Below are positions 9,052 to 20,500 of a stretch of DNA of 29,487 nucleotides, piece by piece. Numbering within the stretch: position 1 is the stretch's first letter; the number at the start of each line of letters is the position of its first letter. The DNA lies in the IMG/VR virus record IMGVR_UViG_3300031886_000026, positions 1 to 29,487 of that record. One strand, written 5' to 3'. Under the pieces are notes generated by a model. That model was not told the origin of the DNA. It worked only from the letters and a program-made list of their open reading frames with translations, and searched no databases. A program made the translations under genes and the position numbers. This DNA is from a virus.

Positions 9052-9975
9052 TTAGAAAGAGATTGTTTCTGCTATCCTACATCTTACGGAGAATACATTA
9101 TTATAAGTATAACTCTGTGAAATTTCATTACAAATAAACTTTTTGCGACTAGATTCTTTCCCATCCGGGCTAAAATAAAACCAAGTTCCGGCCTTCGACA
9201 TCATAAACGCAAGAATTAAAGTCATCTTTTCCAGATCTATGGGATCAAAAAGAAGATCGTATGTCAGGGTCTTGTCATTTATTCTTTCTTTACCAGCAAA
9301 CGGCCTAGACTTAGTTGATCCAAATTTCTTGACCCTAAACAAAGACGTCTCGTTCAAGCTCTGATCAGGAATATGCTCAAACGTATCCTTTTTGATTTCC
9401 GCCTTTATTTTATCGTAAAAATTCGTAGGCATTGAGGGTATGGCAAAAATATAGTCTTTAGAAAATAATGATATGTTTTTATTCCCAAAAACTAAATCTA
9501 CGTTTTGATACTCTCCCCTGCTGTAATTCCTTTCTATTCCCTCGCATTGAAATTCTTGTTGAAAATATGGAGGCACCGAATAAAGGGCTTTGTATTTTTC
9601 ATTTGGCTCCAAGTCGTCGTACTTTACGGTTTGAAACGGAAACGGAGAACCAATATGTTTTTCTACGTGTTCTATTATCTGTTCTATCTCCGACGCTTCT
9701 CTCTCATAGAAGGGAAGGTTCATCTGCATGCTGACATTATTCAACCCTTGAGATGAAAGAGAGGAGTACCCATCTCCAAATTGAATAAAATTATTATTAA
9801 AATTAAGAGACGTCGTGGCCCCGTAAGAAGGAATAAAGTTAAATGGATCCTCATACTCGAAACTATTAATTGTAGTTCCCGTCAGAACATCCTTTTTGAA
9901 TTGTTCATGAGATGCGGGAGAAGCCAGGTAGCCCCTCTCTATTCCCCAGAAACCGGTAATAGGGTCAGCCTTCAT
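9052..9975 (-). CDS. M: Tail tip protein M, with two M-like domains
   Basis: This 307-residue protein is about three times the length of lambda gpM (109 residues). Residues about 47-165 carry the M-family pattern: FIQFGDGYSS, then a helix EREASEIEQIIEHVEKHIGSPFPF, then F-Q-C-E-G near 142-146 and a final beta strand. Residues about 211-305 repeat the layout: a beta strand (LTYDLLFDPI), a helix DLEKMTLILAFMMSKAGTWF, then FSPDGK, KFICNEI and a terminal strand. The protein therefore looks like two M domains joined by a linker (166-210). M proteins form a ring joining the tube to the tip. The ATG overlaps the upstream stop (ATGA), and a perfect AAGGAGGT lies 6 nt upstream. Confidence 0.78.
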   Translation of the reverse strand: MKADPITGFWGIERGYLASPASHEQFKKDVLTGTTINSFEYEDPFNFIPSYGATTSLNFNNNFIQFGDGYSSLSSQGLNNVSMQMNLPFYEREASEIEQIIEHVEKHIGSPFPFQTVKYDDLEPNEKYKALYSVPPYFQQEFQCEGIERNYSRGEYQNVDLVFGNKNISLFSKDYIFAIPSMPTNFYDKIKAEIKKDTFEHIPDQSLNETSLFRVKKFGSTKSRPFAGKERINDKTLTYDLLFDPIDLEKMTLILAFMMSKAGTWFYFSPDGKESSRKKFICNEISQSYTYNNVFSVRCRIAETISF

Positions 9976-10736
9976 CTAATGACCTCCTTTATAGATACCT
10001 GCCCGTTAAGAGTTCCTCCTGCAGAAACATCCAACCTTTGGTTTTCAATAGCCCCTGAACAAAATAAAGTTTGACCCCTAGATCTTCCCAATTCATCAGA
10101 AGCCTTTATGCTAATTTCAGCTATATCTCTTTCTTGATAATTGATAACGTCTCCAATATCATCTCCATTTATGTCTAAATACTTCTCAACTGCTCCTAGG
10201 TTTACATGTCGAGGGTAGGAACTGCCTATTACGAAACTAGGTATTCTCTCGCAGGCAACTTCATAAGTTATCTCCACAGGATTATCCATCCCTATGTTTA
10301 GATAATTCATATTGGTCAATTCCACATTAGCTCCATTTGCTACCGTATAATCATTTTCCGAAAAAGAACTTTCTTGTATATTGTTATTAAATCCTGATAG
10401 AACAACAAATCTTGCCGACATCTCTACGGGGGCATACGGCTTTATGCCTATGTGATAGTTAGTCAAGTAAGCTCCTGAGAATTCTATTCCACCAAATGAT
10501 CCGGAACAAGAATTTTTTCCTGTTAGATTCGCTATTGGGTCATTCTCCCCAGTAACAAAATACTGCATGAAAAACTCAGACCTCTCTGGTCCAATGCCTG
10601 TTGATATACCAACCTTGCCGCCGAACTCTATAGGAGTTGTTGCAGAAGCCTGCGCCCCGATAGAAGCTCTTTTTGCCAAATAGAAATCCTCGTTAATCTT
10701 AACGGGGCATTCGGTATATCTTATAAATTTAGACAT
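9972..10736 (-). CDS. Tail tube-like structural protein, paralogue 2
   Basis: This 254-residue protein has no lambda counterpart at this position. Its architecture parallels the 277-residue gene just upstream. The N-terminal domain begins with E-D-F-Y-L-A and continues with a G-A-Y-L-T-N-Y strand. The C-terminal domain has F-V-I-G-S-S-Y-P-R-H-V-N-L, then I-S-I-K-A-S-D, and a closing strand with CSGAIENQRLDVSAGG. The 277-residue gene has the matching G-I-G-S-K-F-P-K-Q-V-N-L and I-N-I-K-I-S-D. The C-terminal half of the probable tube protein (27225-28682) has R-I-G-S-R-F-A-F-S-R-V-V. I infer a gpV/distal-tail-type fold and a place in or just below the tube. The start overlaps the upstream gene by 8 nt and has no clear SD. 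An exact role cannot be given. Confidence 0.65.
   Translation of the reverse strand: MSKFIRYTECPVKINEDFYLAKRASIGAQASATTPIEFGGKVGISTGIGPERSEFFMQYFVTGENDPIANLTGKNSCSGSFGGIEFSGAYLTNYHIGIKPYAPVEMSARFVVLSGFNNNIQESSFSENDYTVANGANVELTNMNYLNIGMDNPVEITYEVACERIPSFVIGSSYPRHVNLGAVEKYLDINGDDIGDVINYQERDIAEISIKASDELGRSRGQTLFCSGAIENQRLDVSAGGTLNGQVSIKEVIR
9982..9989 (-). promoter_or_regulatory. Strong Shine-Dalgarno of the M gene
   Basis: The minus strand reads AAGGAGGT followed by a six-base spacer and the ATG at 9975. This is a complete anti-SD match, embedded in the 3' end of the preceding gene. It fixes the M start and shows that the host ribosome uses canonical SD pairing, although several neighbouring genes lack one. 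Confidence 0.85.
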
Positions 10737-11562
10737 TGTAATTTATTTCAGGAACATTCATTGAGAAAGCTTTGTATTGAAGGCTCACCGTTACTTGATC
10801 GTTATAGTTTCCTGCTATTGATTCAGAAACAATACTAGCATCCTCTATCTTATATTCGATATTTTTAGAAGAATCGCACTTGTCTGAAATCTTTATATTA
10901 ATGCCTGTTAAATCTATACCATCTCTAATCGTCGTATAAACGTTCTCTGATTCGTAATCGTCTACTTCTAGCGTTAAATTGAGAGATATTTCGTAAGGCA
11001 GTGTGAGGTTTACTTGTTTGGGGAATTTCGAACCTATCCCGTAATGAGCATCCCTGATTACCCTTACTCCATATTGAAAATTAGTAACTCTATTAGTTTC
11101 TCTCCCCTTACATTCTATTTCTATTCCGCTGGAAGATGGAATAAATTTAGTTTCATTTTTGCTTTTTAATTCTCCAACGGAAAAATCCCCGCCCATTTCT
11201 CCGAATACGGAGAGGGCAAATTGCTCTTGCGGCAAATCATCAGGAGAGAAAGAAGCTCTATATTCAGTCATGAAACCACTTTGAAACGCCAAGCTTTTTT
11301 CTCCGTATTTGAATAACCCGCTAAAGCCTTCTTCTCCTAACCATTTAGTTATCCCTGATGGTTGGGACGTCATATCCTTGGAAACCGAAAACTGCCCTAT
11401 TGAGGGCGAAGTTTGAAAGGGCATAACCCTTCCCTTGTTCCCTAGAAAAGTCGACTGATCAGATTGTACCGAATAACCCCCATCCAGGCTTTGAACTCCT
11501 GAAATCGCGTAACCATCTAAATAAAAATCTTGATCAAATCCATTTATATTGCCTTGTGCCAT
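10729..11562 (-). CDS. Tail tube-like structural protein, paralogue 1
   Basis: This 277-residue protein follows the tape measure directly. Its start shares one base with the tape-measure stop (TAATG), with an AGGGG a few bases upstream. The N-terminal domain (1 to about 135) opens D-Q-D-F-Y-L-D-G-Y-A-I-S-G-V-Q-S and ends in F-A-L-S-V-F-G-E-M-G. The C-terminal domain has G-I-G-S-K-F-P-K-Q-V-N-L, I-N-I-K-I-S-D-K-C and a final strand S-I-V-S-E-S. It is similar to the next gene (254 residues) and to the C-terminal half of the tube protein. A distal-tail or tube-end ring is the most likely role. Alternatively it could be a minor tube protein that adapts tube symmetry to the M ring. Confidence 0.65.
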   Translation of the reverse strand: MAQGNINGFDQDFYLDGYAISGVQSLDGGYSVQSDQSTFLGNKGRVMPFQTSPSIGQFSVSKDMTSQPSGITKWLGEEGFSGLFKYGEKSLAFQSGFMTEYRASFSPDDLPQEQFALSVFGEMGGDFSVGELKSKNETKFIPSSSGIEIECKGRETNRVTNFQYGVRVIRDAHYGIGSKFPKQVNLTLPYEISLNLTLEVDDYESENVYTTIRDGIDLTGINIKISDKCDSSKNIEYKIEDASIVSESIAGNYNDQVTVSLQYKAFSMNVPEINYNV

Positions 11563-14500
11563 TATCCCCTAAGTGATCCACCAACCCTTCGTTGGTCGTT
11601 AATTACATCCAAAACTGCAGTCTTGATCTTTTTAGCCAAAATCTTTTCCTCGTTTGCGGAATTTCCTGCGACTTCAGTATCTTGAGTTCCTCCTGATTTG
11701 TCAACGTTTACAGTGATATTAATATCATTGTTGGTATTACTGGCGGAGCCCCCTGAAGATCCGACGAGACCCCCTTCGGAATGTCTTGAAACTGATCCTG
11801 AGTTGAGCCTACTCATAAACCCGGTTCCGTATTTATTTACGGCTGAAGATCCCATTACGAATTCCCCACCGGTCAAGAGGGAATTGGCTTGGGATGGGAT
11901 AGCTCCACCGCTATTCCGCTTTAACGTGACCTGTTGATGAAACGGGGGGCGTTCTCGCGTCAAGGGATTCTGCATAGCCCCCCTACTATAGTCCATTCCT
12001 ATTCCATTCCTTTGAGCATACCTAAGCATTTCATGCTCGCCCCTTCCGTTGTCATAAAGTTTCTCAAGATGTGCTCTTTCGTCAGTCCTGGCTTTTTTGT
12101 CGGGGTGTCTATATGTTTGACCGTTCCCCTCTATCTTAACACCCCTTCCCGCATCCAATTCCCTCCTGGCTCTCCTCTCAAACTTCCTTCCTGACCATTT
12201 TTTATAGGTCTTTGTTTTCTGCGCCCAGGCCGTGACCTTCTTCACGGTATAGGCTATCCCGGCAGCAGCGGCGAGTTGAAGTAGCATATGTTTTCTATTC
12301 TTCTTCGCTTGTTTTTTAGCCTTCTCTCTGTCCTTCAACATTTCCTTAGTCCGAAGATCTTCTCCGAATTGAGACTCCTGATCCTTGAACATCTTGGCAA
12401 TCAATGGATCATTATCAATTGCGAAACCGGACATTCTTCTATCTATCGCCCTTCCTTTTTTAATAGTCTTATACTTGGTTACGTCTCCGTATTTCTTATT
12501 TTCATCCGTATATTCTTCTCTTTCGGCAGCTCTCCCTGCGGTTATGTTCATGTTCACAGCCCCGCCGCGAGCAAACCCTTGGGCTTCTCCCCTGTTCAGT
12601 TTTTCCAGAAAACCATAACCATACATTTGAGCGGAACGACGATTAATGACGTATTCGCCACCAGTCAATACAGCGGGTACGTCGTCCTTTACTCCAGACC
12701 CGCCTACTACTTTTCCTCCGCTATTAAGCCCTAATGCCCCTACTACTCTTGAAGCAGCGCTTTCTAGGAATGCCCTTTGAATAATCTTTAAGAAACCAGT
12801 TCCTATTTCTTTTAGCCTATCGCCTAGTTCGTCAGCCCCTTCAACTGCGAGCATCATTGCGTCAGTCAAGCCGTCTCTTAATGCGGTTGGGAGTTGTATC
12901 CCAAGCCTCGTATAAATTTCCTCTGCCTGATTCTGAACCTCTGCGAATCCAATTCCTAAGCCCCGGCTCATATTCGTCATGAATTCCGTTCCGAACCCTT
13001 TATCTCTTGGAGTATTTCTTTCTAGAGATTGATTTAATTTTTGCATTATTTCATTCAAATAAGCCACCTCTTCGTCTAGCTTCTTCAAGCCTGCTGCCTC
13101 ACCTTTTCTTTCATAGATATCTGCATCTGAAACATTTCTCTTCGCAAGGCCCTCTTGCTGGACTTCAATTGCCTGTTTGGCTTTTGTTATCTGCGACGAT
13201 AGAAATCCCGAATTTTCTTTATTCCACTTCTCAGCCTCTTCGAAAGTTTTTAATTCTACAGGTTTGTCTAGAGTATCGAGGTTGAAGGAGAAAGGGGTGT
13301 ATTGGGCATCTTTGGCGGCTTGCTTGGCTTCTTCTTCTGCCCGACCAATAGCAGCCTTATATTTGGCATCATCTAATTCATTTTTGACTACAGTTCCGCC
13401 AAATAGTCCTGCGGCTGTAGTAGTCTTCATATACGGGTCTTTAGAAGGGGCCTTATAGAATCCTCTCCAAGCATCCGGGCCCATATCAATTGGTTTCCCT
13501 TTGGTGCTCTCCATACTTGCTCCCACAGAAATAGTAAATCTTTTGGCTTCGCTTTCGAGTTGCTTTTTTTCAAGATTTGTCGTCAAGTCGGATCTTTTGG
13601 CTACTTCAGCCGCCTTCGATGCCTGCCCCCATTTCGCAAGAATTCCCACATCTTTACCAACTGCTCCCGCCTCAAAAGATTCCTGGATTTTATCTTTATT
13701 AAAATCTTTTCCTCTGGATGCATCGAACACATTAATCGCTTCTTGCATTTGTTTTCCCCATAAAGCAGCCGGAGATTGAAAATATTTGAATTTTTTCACG
13801 CTAGTCATAAGCTCGCGTATATCTCTTTGGTGATCTTGCTCCATGGTTTCCCTTGCTGATGATAAAACCGATTGAAGATTTTTAATTGAATTGACTTGAA
13901 AAACCTTAAGTCCTTTGTTTTGCGTTAGAATATTTTGCAAATGTTGTTCTAAATCTTCTGAGCTCTGCATAGATTGCATTTCTGAAATCGCAGTCTCAAA
14001 GTTTGCTACAGAAAAGCCTTCCGTCATTACCGCAGTGTTAATATTCTTCATGAAGTTTGCTCGCTTAGCTTCTTCTTGTTGGGCAACTGTGGCATCTTCA
14101 TAGGCTTTGAGTCCTTGCCCGCCGCCCCATCTTGGAGGAGAGCCTGTAGCACTGGGGGCTACGGGGAACCCAACTGCCGCTCCCGCTGGCCTGCCAGGTA
14201 TAGACGCGGGATTCAGAAGTTTCAGCCCTGCGGCAACTCTGGACCTGTTGATAGTCTCAAAAATCTTAATAGCCTGTTCGCCCATTTTCTGATTGTGCAA
14301 TAGTATTGCAGCACTCAAATCTTTCTTTAGGCCCGACTCATTAAGATTTGTGCCCGAAAGCAGGTTGGCCAATAGGTCCGGGCTATATCCTTGGCCAGTA
14401 CCCAAATCCGACTTCTTCAAATCTCCCGTATGGCTCGGCTTCAATATATCCCTTATTGCTCCCTTGAGTTTCGGCTCGTTCATTGCTTGTACGGCTTGCT

Positions 14501-17500
14501 TGTCCAAGGTAGTCCGGTTTTCAAGATCCCCCCCGAATGTTTTTTCCCAATTTGTCAAAAAGTTTGCCAAATCCACATTCCCCTTGTGGGCTCCTTTCGT
14601 AAGATAAGCTTTAATATTATGATTTTTCTCTAAGTTTTGAAAAGCCCTCCCAAGACTTTCGAATACCCTATATTGTTCCTTTTCTTCTCCACTTAACGGT
14701 GCGCCGCCTTGCAGTTTCGCCTTCGCATGAGCTTCAGCCCCTTTTCCAGCCTGCTCGAGCAAATATTTTAGGTTTAATTCTTTATGGCCTTTCTCATTGA
14801 GCAGGGCCCTCGACTCGAATATAGAAACCCCCGAATCTGCATAGGTTTTATTTGTTCCCGTACTAGTGCGCCGCGCCCTTTTCGTTTTTCGGGAAGCACC
14901 TATCGTTTTTGCGGAATATGGCCCATAATCCTCTCTAAAATCTCCCCAGTTTTGGGGATCAATGCTCTCTGGGACCCTAGGACTAAAATTATATCCTGAA
15001 AATTCACTTGCAAGGGTTTTTGCGAATTCTTCCGTAATTAAATTATTAATACCACGGCCTTTACCCCCTTGGGATTTAAAGCCGCTTAGGAACCTGTGCC
15101 CCGAACTTGGCGCTTTATTATACTGATTACGAATGTTGTTTTCCCAATATTGTTGAAACTTGAGGCCTCCGGGGTCCTTAAATTGGTTCGTATGCCCTAA
15201 GGGGTTTTTATTATTGCCAAAATAGGCATGCGCCACGGATCCGGCCTCAGGTATTTTTGTCTTCGCCTGCCAATCCGTCTGCCCACTTAAAGTAGGGAAA
15301 ATTTGACCCACTTTTGCGATAGCATCTCTCGATGCTTTTAATTGTTTATCATATTTTGCCCCTTCGCCCTTTTGTCCTTTTAGATACTCGTCAATTATCT
15401 TAAAGCTCTCCAGCTTTTTTTCTGCTTTTGTTACGATCCCGGATGATGTCAATTTTTTCGACTGTTTTAGAGCTCCCGCTTTGGCCTTTATGCGATCTTC
15501 GGGAGACAACTGAAATGCCAAAGATCCTGCTTGAGACGAAGACGCACCACCCATCTGTACTACTAGTTTATCCACTTGATCTCGAAGGTTGTCCAGTGAA
15601 AAAATTAATTTTTCATTTGAAAGCAATCTTTGGATTTCTTCTTTCGCCTTAATAACCCCTTCTTTTTTTCTTATATCTTGTCCCTCGTATAGTATGTCTC
15701 TTTTTAATAAAGTGTCCGACTCAAATTGCTCCGTTTTATTAAGAAATGCATAAGGCTCTTCCTGAAATAACGCTTTTCTTTGCATTAAGTCCTGTACTCC
15801 GCCCTTTTGCTTTTGTATTTCACCGGAACCCTGAGTTAAGTGAAGTTGAAATTGAGAATTAACTTTATTTATGTTATCAAGCATGTGGGCTCTGGCCGAA
15901 TTTACTCCCTCCTGCAGCTGTAACTCTTTAAATTGATTATTTTGTAAAGTTTTCAGTTGATCCAAATGAGTATCCATTAAATGTTTTTTAAACTCTAAAT
16001 TTTGTTTATTTTTTTCATTCAATTTGATCTCCTTTGTGAATATTGCTTGGCCGGGAGCAATCGTTTGGTCTTCAGGTAGGCTATCAATCTGAGTTTTTAA
16101 TGCCTTGATAGTTTTATGGTATTCATCAAATCCAATACCTTTTAGACCCTTAAAAGCATCGGCTTCCTGGAATGCCTTATTTTGCTCAAATTGATCTTTC
16201 TCCTTTATCTTATCTAATGCTGCCAATTGATTATTGATTTCTCTCTCTTGGTTTTTCCTGTCCAAACCTTCTAACAAATCAAAGTCATAAGTAAAATTAT
16301 TTAAAAAATAATCCGTAAGACCCGTAATCGATTTCAGTTCCGGTCTTTGGGGTTTGTCAATCTCCTTCAGGAAACCTTCTTGATCTGCCCCGGACAATTT
16401 CTTCAATGCTCCGGTTTTCATAAAATCAAGCAATTGAAGCCTAAGGTCAATTTGAGTACTGTTCTCTGTCGCAGATTGAGATTTCTGGAGTTTTTTAAAT
16501 GCGAATTCTTTTCTTGTATTAGCCTTCGTTCCCTCTAGGACATCATAAGACCCAATGGCTTGACCCGACATTCCGATCATTTGTGCGCGATGCCTGCCTT
16601 CTTCTTTAATATCCTTGGATTGCCTCCTGAGATTTGCAAATAGTTTATCATATGCCAAAGTTACATTAAAAACCCTTTCTGCTTGTAATTGCAGTTGCTC
16701 ATCTATTTTTTCATATTTATCAATAGCCTTATTAATAGCCTCGCTTAACTCTAAGCCACTTATGGAACTATTCATATAAGCCGTAGTTAAAAACTGTGAA
16801 TGCTCTTCTGTTATGGCTCCAATATCCTTTAGTTTACTTATCACATCGAACATTTCCTGGGTTGCTCCCATTGTGGCCAAGCTATTCTCAGCCATTGACT
16901 GATCAAAATTCGCTCCAAGATACCCCCCTATACCAGTCCCCGCCAATACCGCTGCCGTCATACCCGTCCCGACAAGTGCGGTTCCTGTTCCTGCTGCCGC
17001 AGTTCCTGCTGCCGCAGTTGTTGCTGATGCTGTCATTGCTGTTGCCGCCCCAAACGCTCCGGTTCCTGTTGCGGCCCCGGTGGCACCAATTGCGCCGAGG
17101 ACGGGGGCGGCGGTACCGACACTAGCAATAAGCAATCCTATCCCGGCTACAATAGCAGCTGCTGTTAGCGCACCCGCAACCATGCCGCCTATGCCGGACT
17201 TAGTTCCTACATTCGCCATTCCGGGCATGTCCGTTCCGTGGCCGGCTCTCCTTCTTAAGTCTTTTATTTCTGAACTTGATAATCCGGAAGAACTTCTCTC
17301 TGCCGACTCAATGGAAAGTGCCTTCAGGTCTGCCAACATTGATTTTTTGGTTTGGGCAACACCAAACTCATTTGTAATGGAAAGAAGACCTTTATCCATG
17401 TCCTCCATTCTTTGGAAAATAATTCCCCCTATTTGAGAAGCCGCCCTATCCAAGCCTCTTTCCCCTCCTTCGCTTAAGGACAACATTGCTCCTGACAAAT

Positions 17501-20500
17501 TTTGGCGAAGTGCCAATTCTTGAGAATTTTTCTGAAGGATCTTGGAGAATGCTTCGGGACTAGAAATACTGCCAATCATTTCCGATTGAATAGAAGGATC
17601 CGTTATCTTCATCAACGCATTCCTTATTTCTCCTGCGATCCTATCAGATGCGACTGAATCTCCCATTCTGGCGGCTTTTGCCCTTTTCTCCACCATCGGC
17701 AACAAGGCTTCACCACTTTGCACTCCGGCAGATATTCTTTGGATTTCTTTCTCCATTCCTTCTGCAATTTCTTTAACGGATAAAGTAAGATCATTCAACC
17801 CCTGCACCAAACCTAAGCCTGCACCCACGATCAAACCGGGCACACCAGCAATCATAGCTCCCATCCCAGCCGCCGTAAGTGTCGGTCCCAACACTTGCCT
17901 TCCTACGTCTCTTTCCACCTGAAAGCTTCCAGAGGATGGGTCGTAATCGGATCTTTCATATTTACCTTCGTCTGAAGCCATGTAACCAGCCACCATAGGC
18001 AGCGCGAAACCCAACCCCATTGCTCCCATGCTTGGACTGGCGTTAAACAACGATCCCCCAACTCTTTTTGCTGTGTTTTTAAGGCCCTCTGGAGCTCTTG
18101 ATGCCGCAGCTCCCATAGCCCCAGTCATTCCGTACATTTGTCTTACTTCTCCGAGGGTTTTACTCCCCATTCCCTCATACCTACCTCCGACCCATTTAGC
18201 TTGAGTATTACTTAAATTTCTTCCTTCCATTTTCGTCATATAAGCCTGTTGTTTTGCTTGGGACGACACGACTGCTCTTGATTCGGCAGCAGCCGCCGCT
18301 TGCGCGGCCAAACCCATTCCCAGGTTATCGGCTGTTCTTATACTACCTGATGTTAATGCGGTTTTAATTCCCTCGGCCCTCGCCTTTCTTACTTCATGAG
18401 CTTGCCCGGTTCCTCTGAGTTTCCCTACCGGCAAATGAGCTCTAATTTTATCGATAACAGTAGCCCCTTTTACTGCTTTATTAAAGTTAGTCAACGCCTT
18501 AGAATGATTCTCAAGAGCTTTGCTGTGTACTTGTGCCAATTTTTTCTCTCTGGCGAGATTAGCGCGGCTCTCTAGAGCCTTGACTGGATTCTTGCCCGTG
18601 TATTCCTTCACTCCCCCATACAAAGCCGACCCTCCCGATTTTATATTAGATCCTGGAGTGGTATCGTAAAACCCTCCCTTTAAAAAACCCGCAGAAGCCA
18701 AATGAGCTTTAGATGATTTAAGCCCTTGATCTTGAACCGTTTTCATGAAATCCCTAGCCAGCGCTCTTTGTGTTTTGGTTGTGGGATCTACGCCGCCATG
18801 CTGAGAACCCATTAAAAACCGGGTGTCGCTTAATCCATGTTGAGCCCCAAATGCACCGGCCATATTACTTAGGAGTTTTTGCGTTGCTTTTTTACCTAAT
18901 CCAGGCCCCCCGAATCCAGAGTGTTGGCTCATCACCCTTAGGCTTTTATCAATGGATGCCTGCCGGGCCATATTGTTAAGTGTCGCTTTATCTTGCTTTC
19001 GAAGTTGCTTCTGAATCTTGTCTCTTCTTTCTTGTTTTTTCTCGGGGTCTGATTTTACGCTCTTGGCATATTCCTTGTCCACAGCGGCAGTTAAATTCTT
19101 TAACGCCGGCACCATTGTTCGGGCTATATCTCGCCTTATCGGGCTGCTATGTATATTAGTTGGGTCAGCCCATTGGGTCAACGTAGTTTTTAAATTTGCT
19201 ATGCCCCTATCAGTTAAGTCTCCCTTCAGGGCAGTCGTCATCGCCTTTCCACCTTCTATCTTCCCAAGGGTTTTCTTGATGGCCTCTTCACGAAAGAAAC
19301 CTTGGAATTGTGGACCGGCGGCCCTTAATCTTTCCGCACCACCGGCTTTGGCAATAGCCTTGGAAGTGTTCTCAAGACTTCCCTTCGCAAAGCTCATAAA
19401 TTTTTTATATTCTCTCCAAGCTTGCCTTGCATCGTCTGTTCGGCCAGCTCTGGCAACAGATTTTTGGAGGCCCGCTCCTTTCCACCATTCGCTTCCAATA
19501 TCCTTCATCCAAGGACCTACCCCCATTTTCCCTCCTGGGTAAGGCGCCGTTGCTTGATGTTGAGGGGGGGGAGCCCCAACAGCCGCTGCAGCTGCCGTAG
19601 CTATATTATCAAGTCTTTGAACAACTTGGTCCATGGTGAGGGGCGATCCCGGCCCAAAGGTAGCGTAATTAGGAACGTGACCCTCGGCCATGCCTTGACG
19701 AGGATTCAATCCTCCATGAAGTTTTCTTGCTTTCGCCAATGAGCCGGCCTCTTGCTCCTTATTCACCACCGCCAAACCGGGATTCGTTCCGCTTCTCAAT
19801 TGTGGGGCCGCCACAACCTGTGGGGTTACCCCGAATGCAGATTCCCTTTTTATCGAATCAACCGTAGCCTGAGTAAAGCTTGGGTTTGCTCGAAGGATAT
19901 TGCTGGCGCCGGGGCTTATCATGGCATAATTTGGAACATGACCTCCAGAATATAATAAAGTATCCGAAGGAAAAACACCACTTCCAGAAGGAGCCCACAC
20001 CCAATCCTTCGTAGCTGGATCCCACTTCCAATGCTCCCCCTTGGGCCGCAGGCCATAGTTGCCTTTATAGGCATTGGCATGTTCCTGAGTCCATGCCCCA
20101 AGCCCTTGTCCAGGCTTAGGCTTTCCAGAATGGTGCACGAAATCCCCTACCTTCATTGGTTTCGGCTTATAGACATAATTTGGAACAAAACCAGAATGAG
20201 ACCAATCTGCCTTTAATCCTTTTGTTATCGGTTTCCCCTTGAAAAGATTAGATAACATCGGCAACCCGTATTTCCCTCCCATTTCGATGACCCACATACT
20301 GAGGTCCATCATTGCGGCATTTCCTAATGAGAGTGAGTTGCCTGCTTGAGCCATGGCCTCCAGCATTTCAGGTCTTCCACCAGTAAGTTTTAAAAGAGTT
20401 GACGTCGCCTTGTCTGACAATCCACCCATGTTGGGCATGTCTGCACTTGTTGTTGCAGGTTTTAAATTTAGATTTCTTCTGTTAACAAGGCCATAATTCG

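Noticed and set aside
19018-19542. Plus-strand open frame of 174 codons, and many shorter plus-strand frames across the window
   Set aside because: They lie antisense within confidently coded minus-strand genes, have no recognisable domain, and show the composition of a reverse shadow.
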